Position numbers and translations under genes: made by a program
Shown: positions 1 to 5,210 of the stretch, in pieces
Numbering within the stretch: the first letter of the stretch is position 1
Layout of the letters: the number at the start of each line of letters is the position of its first letter
NCBI GenBank assembly: GCA_030643145.1
Contig: DAOWMJ010000152.1
Span: forward strand, 1-5,210
DNA: 5,210 nt
Source: Candidatus Latescibacterota bacterium
Lineage (GTDB): Bacteria > Krumholzibacteriota > Krumholzibacteriia > Krumholzibacteriales > WJIX01
Direction: 5' to 3'
The notes under the pieces: generated by a model
Told to the model about the DNA's origin: nothing
The model's input: the letters and a program-made list of their open reading frames with translations, nothing else
Database searches by the model: none

Positions 1-25
1 ATTCTGTCGGATCTATCTCAAATAG

Positions 26-117
<92 letters not shown>

Positions 118-136
118 GCTTGACTCCATCTTTTTA

Positions 137-223
137 TGGCGGAGGGCGAGGGACTCGAACCCCCAAGGGCTTACGCCCGGCGGATTTCAAATCCGCTGCC
201 TTACCAATTAGGACTAGCCCTCC
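137..223 (-). tRNA. tRNA-Ser (anticodon UGA)
   Basis: This serine tRNA reads UCA and, with the usual U34 modification, other UCN codons. The acceptor stem is GGAGGGC (223 to 217) paired with GCCCTCC (147 to 141), then discriminator G and an encoded CCA (139 to 137). The anticodon stem is GCGGA/TCCGC with a perfect seven-base loop TTTGAAA, giving anticodon TGA at 189 to 187. A long variable arm (GGGC/GCCC) is typical of tRNA-Ser. It is the first gene of the tandem serine pair and sits about 80 bases downstream of a near-consensus promoter. Neither serine tRNA is a known MnmA substrate, so closeness to mnmA does not imply a functional link. Confidence 0.97.
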
Positions 224-270
224 GTACTAACTGCCTAATCAAACAATCACAACAAACCATTAATCAATCT

Positions 271-299
271 CACTCGAATAGAATAGTTTCATCCGAGTG
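271..299 (-). other. Hairpin in the tRNA leader
   Basis: CACTCG at 299 to 294 pairs perfectly with CGAGTG at 276 to 271. After one mismatch two more pairs are possible, leaving an 11-base loop. It lies between the predicted tRNA transcription start and the first tRNA. No T-run follows it on the minus strand, so it is not an intrinsic terminator. It may simply be leader structure or a processing element for the precursor. This is inferred from base pairing alone. Confidence 0.35.
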
Positions 300-308
300 G
301 ACTTCGAT

Positions 309-337
309 AGTATAAAAATATTCCCTTTCACTGTCAA
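309..337 (-). promoter_or_regulatory. Sigma-70 promoter for the serine tRNA pair
   Basis: A perfect -35 TTGACA (337 to 332) is separated by exactly 17 bases from a -10 TATACT (314 to 309), matching 11 of 12 consensus positions. Transcription would start near position 302, leaving a leader of about 80 bases before tRNA-Ser(UGA). It is one of the two strongest promoters in the window, as expected for tRNA genes. The rest of the 176-base gap (224 to 399) shows no open reading frame and no clear terminator after the upstream peptidase gene, so some readthrough from that operon is possible. Confidence 0.8.
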
Positions 338-399
338 ATAAAAGAGTTCAAAGCGCGTAGAGATACTACTAAATGACGAAAACGAGGTTCAATTTCTGA

Positions 400-1341
400 C
401 TACCCGGATTTATCGACAATTTTTTCCTCTTCCTCCCATTTCTTTATTTTGTTGTACGCTTTATACCGCTTGACAGAATAAGCAATTAGAAACAGGATAG
501 CGATGCCCGCCCAGAAGGGAGCGGAAGCGGCCAGAACAAAACTTTTTCTGTATTTATCATCAAGCATAACATGAAATTCAGCGGCAAAATCAGATGGGTA
601 TTTGCCGAATGTAAGCAAAAAAGCTCTTTCAAAATCGCCCAGGTCACGTGTAAAAGCAGTAAGTGTCATAAGATCTTCAGCTCTCTCGGCAAACAGTTCC
701 TTTACTGCTATATAACTCAATCTATATGCCATAGCCGCTTCTCTGCCGGAATCGGGGAATCTCCCGCTAAGATCCTTCAGCTCAGGAATATCCTTTTTCC
801 ATATAGACACCATAAAATGCCAGTGATCGAGAAAGGTCCATTCTCCCGATTGCCTCATTGCCAAACCCTCGAGGAACCAGGTGGGACAACGCGCCCCACG
901 AACTCTCTGAGCAAAGAGGAGATGTGAAAGCTCATGCCTTATTACAATACGAAGCGGGCGTTGTGAGCGCAGGGCAGCCTCCGTGTTAATACAGAGACGC
1001 ATATTTGTTAAATCGCTGCATGCCCCGCTCCATTCCGGAAGCATACCCCTATGAAGAACACTATAATCCTTTTTATTGCCGGCGATATAAACTCGTATTG
1101 TATCAAATTTGCTTAGCCCGAGATCAGCCGCTATCTTGCCGGATGAATTTTCAAGAATCACTTTTATTTTTTCCGCTATTTTTTGATATTTCCCCGGATA
1201 AAAAATCATAAACGGTCTCACGCTCGTAGACAAGCTGTCATATTCTCCCTCTATATCCTCCCCCAATAAACTGGAAACGGAAAGAACCTGGAAACAAATG
1301 AGAAAAATAATCAAATATCTAATTCCCATCTTCAATCTCAT
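400..1341 (-). CDS. Membrane-anchored zinc metallopeptidase, peptidase MA-like (gluzincin)
   Basis: This 313-residue predicted protein is a zinc-dependent peptidase. The motif HELSH (residues 136-140) supplies two zinc-binding histidines and the catalytic Glu137. Downstream, WFLEGLA (155-161) offers Glu158 as third zinc ligand, the gluzincin arrangement. Residues about 200-260, with an AYRLSYIAVKEL segment and an AFLLTFGKYPSDF segment, resemble the helical tail of the peptidase MA family. A hydrophobic N-terminus (about 8-27) looks like a signal peptide. A second hydrophobic segment (about 268-289) is followed by a basic then Glu-rich tail. The catalytic domain should therefore lie outside the cytoplasmic membrane, anchored by its C-terminus. 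The ATG overlaps the mnmA stop as ATGA, with GGAGG (1351 to 1347) five bases upstream, which supports this start over Met5. Substrate is unknown. The fold class is fairly sure, the exact family less so. Confidence 0.85.
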   Translation of the reverse strand: MRLKMGIRYLIIFLICFQVLSVSSLLGEDIEGEYDSLSTSVRPFMIFYPGKYQKIAEKIKVILENSSGKIAADLGLSKFDTIRVYIAGNKKDYSVLHRGMLPEWSGACSDLTNMRLCINTEAALRSQRPLRIVIRHELSHLLFAQRVRGARCPTWFLEGLAMRQSGEWTFLDHWHFMVSIWKKDIPELKDLSGRFPDSGREAAMAYRLSYIAVKELFAERAEDLMTLTAFTRDLGDFERAFLLTFGKYPSDFAAEFHVMLDDKYRKSFVLAASAPFWAGIAILFLIAYSVKRYKAYNKIKKWEEEEKIVDKSG

Positions 1342-2408
1342 ATATTCCTCCGGCTGCTAAACAGACCGCCCCCCAAGACAATACCATCTTTGTAAAGAAC
1401 AAGTGATTGTCCCGGAGTAACCGCCCGCTGAGCCTTAAGAAAAGTTACAGCTAATTTCCCATCTTCGACTTTAACAGCCTCTACAGCAGCCGCCTTATGC
1501 CTGAATCTTATTTTTGCTTCAAGAGGAATATCAAAGTTCCGTTTTCTAAGCCTCGTGGATATACAAAGAACCTTCCTGGAATAAAGTTCTCCCTCTTCTG
1601 CAAGTGTAATCCTGTCAAGGCGTGGATCGATATATTTAACATAGAGAGGAGCAGAAGCTGAAATACCCAAACCCTTTCTCTGCCCAACCGTATAGAAACA
1701 TATTCCCCTGTGCCTGCCTAATCTGCCTCCCCGTGAATCAACAACATCTCCCGGCCGGGGAGTTATATCTTTTTCGAGAAAGCTATCAAGATTATTCCCG
1801 GGGATAAAACAAACATCCTGACTTTCCTCACTAATATATCCTGTCAGCCCATTTTCGCAGGCGATTTCTCTTACCTCATTTTTCGATTTCTCCCCGAGAG
1901 GGAAAATTGACCTTCGAAGATATTTTATCGGAACACGGTAGAGAAAATATGATTGATCCTTTTCTGCATCCCTTGCGGCAGCCAGAAATATCCTGCTGTC
2001 ATATTCTATTAGACGGGCATAATGCCCGGTAGATATCCATTCCGCACCAATCGAATCCGCGACCCCGGCCAGAAAAGGAAACTTTATATACTCGTTGCAC
2101 ACAATACATGGATTCGGTGTTTTTCCAGTTCGATATGAGTTAATAAAATTCCCGACCACCCTGCTTTTAAAATCTCTTCCGGCATTAATAATCATATGAG
2201 GAATATCGAGCTTTGAGCAAATCCCCGCTGCCCTTCTGACAACCTCGCTATCTTTATCATTCAAGGCTGGGCACAAACCCTCAAAGAAACGAAATGTCAC
2301 ACCGGTAACGGAGAAACCTTCTCTAAGCAGGTACAGAGCGGCAATTGTACTATCTACCCCCCCACTCATCCCGAGAACCACTTTACCCGTTCTGTTCTTC
2401 CTACGCAC
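1338..2408 (-). CDS. mnmA: tRNA-specific 2-thiouridylase MnmA
   Basis: MnmA activates C2 of uridine 34 in tRNA-Lys, tRNA-Glu and tRNA-Gln with ATP and replaces the oxygen with sulfur from a persulfide, in the cytoplasm. The 356 residues match the family's usual length. The ATP pyrophosphatase loop SGGVDS is at 15-20, TPNPCIVCN at 97-105 carries the first catalytic cysteine (Cys104), GHY is at 128-130, and SQDVCFI at 196-202 carries the second (Cys200). VGQRKGLGI (241-249) and the C-terminal TPGQ (331-334) and VLGGG complete the signature. The start is GTG: its frame is blocked by a stop just upstream, the next Met lies inside the ATP loop, and GGAAGG (2419 to 2414) sits five bases before it. 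It lies 97 bases after the cysteine desulfurase and overlaps the metallopeptidase gene by four bases. Cys101 occupies the place of an aspartate in E. coli MnmA. Confidence 0.97.
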   Translation of the reverse strand: MRRKNRTGKVVLGMSGGVDSTIAALYLLREGFSVTGVTFRFFEGLCPALNDKDSEVVRRAAGICSKLDIPHMIINAGRDFKSRVVGNFINSYRTGKTPNPCIVCNEYIKFPFLAGVADSIGAEWISTGHYARLIEYDSRIFLAAARDAEKDQSYFLYRVPIKYLRRSIFPLGEKSKNEVREIACENGLTGYISEESQDVCFIPGNNLDSFLEKDITPRPGDVVDSRGGRLGRHRGICFYTVGQRKGLGISASAPLYVKYIDPRLDRITLAEEGELYSRKVLCISTRLRKRNFDIPLEAKIRFRHKAAAVEAVKVEDGKLAVTFLKAQRAVTPGQSLVLYKDGIVLGGGLFSSRRNI

Positions 2409-2438
2409 AGCTACCTTCCATCTTCATATTCAACTCCC
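2401..2438 (-). other. Mini-ORF with its own ribosome site overlapping the mnmA start
   Basis: In the gap before mnmA, GGGAG (2438 to 2434) stands six bases before an ATG at 2427 that opens an eight-codon frame (MKMEGSCA) ending in TAG at 2403 to 2401. The mnmA GTG start and its own GGAAGG lie inside this frame, in a different register. Ribosomes ending the mini-ORF would stop a few bases past the mnmA start, which could favour re-initiation. It may equally be chance. It does not encode a useful protein by itself. Confidence 0.3.
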
Positions 2439-2505
2439 ATCTGGATTACAAAAATGTTTGCTGTCCGATAACAACCCGGCAATTTTCAACAATTTCAATA
2501 GAATA

Positions 2506-3685
2506 TTACCTAATGGGCGAAATATCGCGAAGTCTCTTTACAACACCACCAAGAACCTCAACAAAAGAGTTGATATCCCTTTCCGTGTTGCGTATACCGA
2601 GACTTACCCGTATCACTCCCCTTGCCAGTTCCGGCTTAAGCCCGATGGCGCCCATCACGGCGCTTGTACCATTTTTCCCTGTGGAACAGGCGCTCCCGCT
2701 GGATATGCAAAACCCCAGAGCGCTTAAGTTAAGAACTATTGCTTCAGCTTCCACTCTGGAAACAATGATATCACTCGTATTTGGGACACGGGAAACTTCC
2801 TTTCCTATAATACTGACATCCGGGATCTTTTTCAGAATATCCTCCTCCATTCTGTCCCTGAGTCCACAGATTCTCTCCATTTCCATAGGCAACATGGATT
2901 CAGAAATGCGGCACGCCTCTCCCAGACCGACAAGAGATGGAACATTTTCTGTTCCCGGCCTGAGGTAAAATTCTTGAGCCCCCCCTGAATAAACAGCCTT
3001 AATTGGAGTACCCTTTTTCACATAAAGCGCCCCTGTCCCCTTTGGGCCATAAAACTTATGGGCCGATATAGAAAGCAAATCCGCCCCCAGTTCCTTCACA
3101 TCAACCATAATCTTTCCAATACCCTGGACGGCATCAACATGAAAAATTATATCTCTGCCGGAAAGAATGGCAGCTATCTCTTTTATCGGCTGAATTACTC
3201 CGGTTTCATTATTCGCCAGCATTATTGACACAAGCACAGTTTCAGCCCTGATAAGATCCTCAAGCATATCAACTTTAACAACCCCGGCACTATCGCATTC
3301 AACTCTGGCTGCTTTCACACCGTCTTTCTCAAGCGACTTAAAGATGTTCTGGACAGCGTAATGTTCAATTGTTGAGGTAATAATATGACAATCACTCCCT
3401 GACCGGCCCAGCGCCCTGAGCGCTCCGCGAATCGCGAGATTGTTAGACTCCGTCCCCCCCGATGTGAAAATTATCTCCCTCGGGAGAGCATTTATCAAAG
3501 ACGCGATCTGTTTTCTGGCTCTTTCGATCGCTTCACGGTTTTCCTGGCCAAGAAAATGAAGACTGCCGGCATTTCCGAATTTCTCACTGAAATATGGGTT
3601 CATAACTGAAACAACATCGTCACGCGCGTAAGTTGTGGCATTATGATCCAGATAAATATTCTTTTTAACTCTTTTGCCGTTTCAT
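2506..3685 (-). CDS. Cysteine desulfurase, NifS/IscS type (5' end frame-disrupted)
   Basis: This PLP enzyme converts cysteine to alanine and holds the sulfur as an enzyme persulfide for transfer to acceptors. Counting from the first in-frame ATG (3603), the 365 residues contain TSGGTESNN (47-55), EHYAV with PLP-stacking His81, HVDAVQ with Asp157, SAHKFYGPKG with PLP lysine Lys183, LRPGTENV (214-221) and SSGSACSTG with nucleophile Cys306. The short active-site loop fits the IscS/NifS group rather than SufS. The conserved N-terminal IYLDHNATT is encoded upstream at 3657 to 3631 in the same frame, so 3603 is not the real start. That open frame runs back to a TGA at 3684 to 3682 without any ATG, GTG or TTG. 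A strong ribosome site and ATG at 3685 lie one base out of frame. Removing one A would give a normal protein of about 392 residues. Its position ahead of mnmA suggests that it is a sulfur donor for tRNA thiolation. Confidence 0.93.
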
Positions 3686-3694
3686 CACTCCTCC
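3665..3694 (-). other. Ribosome site and out-of-frame start of the cysteine desulfurase
   Basis: GGAGG at 3694 to 3690 lies four bases before an ATG at 3685, clearly the best translation start for the desulfurase. Read from this ATG the frame gives MKRQKS and stops at TAA (3667 to 3665). The desulfurase frame begins one base later. A single extra base in the AAA or AAAA runs of ATGAAACGGCAAAAGAG would explain the mismatch. Deleting one A gives a lysine- and arginine-rich start running straight into NIYLDHNATT, as is normal for the family. Confidence 0.75.
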
Positions 3695-3716
3695 TCTCAA
3701 TCAGAAACAAGAATGC

Positions 3717-3744
3717 TTGATATTCTGATATTATTAACCGTCAA
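3717..3744 (-). promoter_or_regulatory. Promoter of the desulfurase-mnmA-peptidase operon
   Basis: A -35 element TTGACG (3744 to 3739, five of six consensus positions) is followed after 16 bases by TATCAA (3722 to 3717, four of six). Transcription would begin near 3710, about 25 bases before the start codon at 3685, a normal short leader. It lies downstream of the terminator of the TPR gene, which supports independent transcription. The -10 match is moderate, so the element is plausible rather than certain. Confidence 0.5.
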
Positions 3745-3843
3745 TGTAACTTTCCAAAGGGGATCGAGTAATAAATATTCGCCGTGATATAACTGCCTGC
3801 TTTATTAACAAAACCTGCTCTACCCTGATCCCGCGGGCAAATT

Positions 3844-3880
3844 AAAAAATACAGCCTTCCCCAAAAAGGGGAAGGCTGTA
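3844..3880 (-). terminator. Intrinsic terminator of the TPR gene
   Basis: On the minus strand a perfect 13-pair stem (TACAGCCTTCCCC with GGGGAAGGCTGTA, 3880 to 3850) encloses a five-base loop of T and is followed at once by six T (3849 to 3844). It begins 30 bases after the stop codon of the TPR gene. No T-run follows on the plus strand, so it acts in one direction only. It separates the TPR gene from the desulfurase operon. Confidence 0.95.
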
Positions 3881-3910
3881 ACTTTCTATAAACTAACCAT
3901 AAGAAGTCAT

Positions 3911-5056
3911 TTATTCATACTTCTCCTGCTCCTTTTGCGCCTTCAGCCTCATTATCAGCGTCTGCTGACGCTCAATCTGCTTCTTAGCGGAAACGCTCCA
4001 GGGTTTAGTCCCCAGGTTAATAACCTTCTGGAACTGAGTAATAGCCTCTTCGTACCTTATTTGTTTTGAGAGTGCTTCACCCAATTGATAGCGCAAAAAC
4101 GCCTCTTTTTCACCACCGAGTTTCAACCCCGTTCTTGCCGCCGCCATAGCCTTTTCGTATTTTTTGTTTTCATTGTATATCTTTGCTAACAGCGCGTAGT
4201 TAAAAGCATTACCGCCACTTAACAAATTGGCTTCCTCCAGTTCAGCTGTCGCTTCCTTATAGTCACCGCCTGCTTGAGAAATAGAGAAACCAAGTCTTTG
4301 ATGAAAGGGCGCGTTGTCCGGATAAACTTCTATAAGATTCTTATAAATAGGAATAACCTCGCTGTATTTCTGGGCGGAAAAGTAAGCGGTCGCGAGCTTC
4401 TGCAGCATCGTGTAATTACCCGGATCCACTTCAACAGCTTTCTCCATATATTCAATTTCTTTATCCTTATCCCCTTTATCACCATAGAGAGAAGCAATCG
4501 AACCTATTGTTACAGCATCGTCCGGTTTTGCCTTAAGAGCCCTTTGATAGAATACAATGGCGGTGTCAATTTCACCCCTTTGTTTTGCTATAAAACCTAA
4601 ATGAATATTACCGTTGTAATCAAGAAAATCACTTTCAATGAGCATTATATAATACATTTCAGCGTTATCTAAATCATTGAGATTAAGATAATTATACCCC
4701 AGTGAAGCAATCAGAGATTTGTCTTCCGGATCAAGTTCGAACGCTGCTAAGAAAGCCTCTACAGATTCCTTGTACATTTTTAATTTCATAAGCCCCGTTC
4801 CGAGCGTAGCCCATGCTTCGGTGTAATCCGGTTCAAGCGAAACAGCCTTCCGGAGATGATCGACAGCTTCATGATAATTTTCCATATCCATAAACTGTTT
4901 GGCTGACTGGAATTCTACCTCAGCGTCGGAGAGATTCTTAACAAAACCCCTTTTGTCCTTAAATTGAGGATCAGCACAAAGATTAACAGCACTCAAGCAA
5001 TTAATAGCAAATATACTCAACAAGAAAATGACAGATACAGTAACAGCCCTTTTCAT
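3911..5056 (-). CDS. Exported tetratricopeptide repeat (TPR) protein
   Basis: This 381-residue protein is built almost wholly of TPR units, helix pairs that form a scaffold for binding other proteins. A basic start and hydrophobic stretch (MKRAV then about residues 5-19) form a signal peptide with a plausible cut near LCA|DP (28-29), so it should act in the periplasm or at the envelope. No proper lipobox precedes Cys20 or Cys27. About nine repeats follow from residue 43 to 350, many with the end pattern A-V-x-L-x-P-D, as in KAVSLEPDY (70-78) and KAVEVDPGN (206-214). The tail (355-381) is charged and probably helical. I chose ATG 5056 because AAGGAAGAG stands just before it and the signal peptide then begins normally. 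TTG at 5083 and ATG at 5071 are in frame but add an odd extension. It is transcribed alone, from its own promoter to a strong terminator. Partner proteins cannot be read from sequence. Confidence 0.9.
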   Translation of the reverse strand: MKRAVTVSVIFLLSIFAINCLSAVNLCADPQFKDKRGFVKNLSDAEVEFQSAKQFMDMENYHEAVDHLRKAVSLEPDYTEAWATLGTGLMKLKMYKESVEAFLAAFELDPEDKSLIASLGYNYLNLNDLDNAEMYYIMLIESDFLDYNGNIHLGFIAKQRGEIDTAIVFYQRALKAKPDDAVTIGSIASLYGDKGDKDKEIEYMEKAVEVDPGNYTMLQKLATAYFSAQKYSEVIPIYKNLIEVYPDNAPFHQRLGFSISQAGGDYKEATAELEEANLLSGGNAFNYALLAKIYNENKKYEKAMAAARTGLKLGGEKEAFLRYQLGEALSKQIRYEEAITQFQKVINLGTKPWSVSAKKQIERQQTLIMRLKAQKEQEKYE

Positions 5057-5100
5057 TTCTCTTCCTTTCATAAAAAACAACAATATTCTCCCTGTAGGTA

Positions 5101-5129
5101 ATTTAAATCAACGTCATACCGATTGTCAA
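5101..5129 (-). promoter_or_regulatory. Promoter of the TPR gene
   Basis: A perfect -35 TTGACA (5129 to 5124) is followed after 17 bases by TTAAAT (5106 to 5101), four of six matches to the -10 consensus. The predicted start near 5094 leaves a leader of about 38 bases to ATG 5056 but only about 11 to the TTG at 5083, which favours the ATG. The remaining 81 bases to the window edge show no gene, only a weak five-pair inverted repeat (5169-5182). Confidence 0.65.
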
Positions 5130-5210
5130 TATCAAGTTGTGAGCGTAGTTTACCCATTCCCCTCGCAAGTTACGAGTGTAACCGATCGCGGCTGCCATTT
5201 TTTTGAAAAG

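Noticed and set aside
361..376. Possible terminator after the metallopeptidase gene
   Set aside because: Only a four-pair stem (GTAG/CTAC) is available and no T-run follows it, so I did not call a terminator.
571..927. Plus-strand open frame of 118 residues
   Set aside because: It lies antisense within the metallopeptidase gene, has no recognisable domain, and the minus-strand frame carries a clear zinc-binding motif and signal peptide.
2345..2968. Plus-strand open frame of 207 residues
   Set aside because: It is antisense to the mnmA start and the desulfurase 3' half, is low-complexity in composition (Ser, Thr, Ile, Pro rich), and matches no family I know. The opposite strand holds conserved catalytic motifs.
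4274..4600. Plus-strand open frame of 108 residues
   Set aside because: It is antisense to the TPR repeats and shows no domain or convincing ribosome site.
5057..5083. Upstream in-frame TTG (5083) and ATG (5071) starts for the TPR protein
   Set aside because: The ATG at 5056 has the better ribosome site and a standard signal peptide start, and the predicted transcription start lies only about 11 bases before the TTG. The TTG has a GGGAG nearby, so it is not fully excluded.

Overview
This is an ordinary bacterial chromosomal segment. It holds four protein genes and two tRNA genes, all read from the minus strand (right to left), with short intergenic gaps. I see no mobile element, CRISPR array, phage gene or defence cassette. 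MnmA, an encoded 3' CCA on both tRNAs, sigma-70-type promoters and Shine-Dalgarno sites mark it as bacterial. The exported TPR protein and the membrane-anchored metallopeptidase are compatible with a Gram-negative-type bacterium, perhaps from an uncultured phylum, but the sequence does not let me name a lineage.

Layout in the direction of transcription. A TTGACA-type promoter (5129 to 5101) drives an exported tetratricopeptide-repeat protein (5056 to 3911), which is closed by a strong intrinsic terminator (3880 to 3844). A new promoter (3744 to 3717) then opens an apparent three-gene operon. Its genes are a NifS/IscS-type cysteine desulfurase (about 3685 to 2506), the tRNA 2-thiouridylase mnmA (2408 to 1338) and a membrane-anchored zinc metallopeptidase of the peptidase MA type (1341 to 400), whose start overlaps the mnmA stop by four bases. 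After a 176-base gap holding a near-consensus promoter (337 to 309), two serine tRNAs follow in tandem: tRNA-Ser(UGA), then tRNA-Ser(GCU).

How the genes fit together. The desulfurase takes sulfur from cysteine as a persulfide, and MnmA uses persulfide sulfur to make 2-thiouridine at position 34 of tRNA-Lys, tRNA-Glu and tRNA-Gln. The pairing resembles the dedicated YrvO-MnmA pair of Bacillus subtilis. The metallopeptidase is tied to this operon by translational coupling, but its substrate and its link to tRNA thiolation are unknown. The TPR protein and the tRNAs look like separate units.

The main oddity is the 5' end of the cysteine desulfurase. The strong ribosome binding site and its ATG are one base out of frame with the conserved N-terminal motif, so the gene is frameshifted at its first codons, mis-sequenced there, or started unusually.
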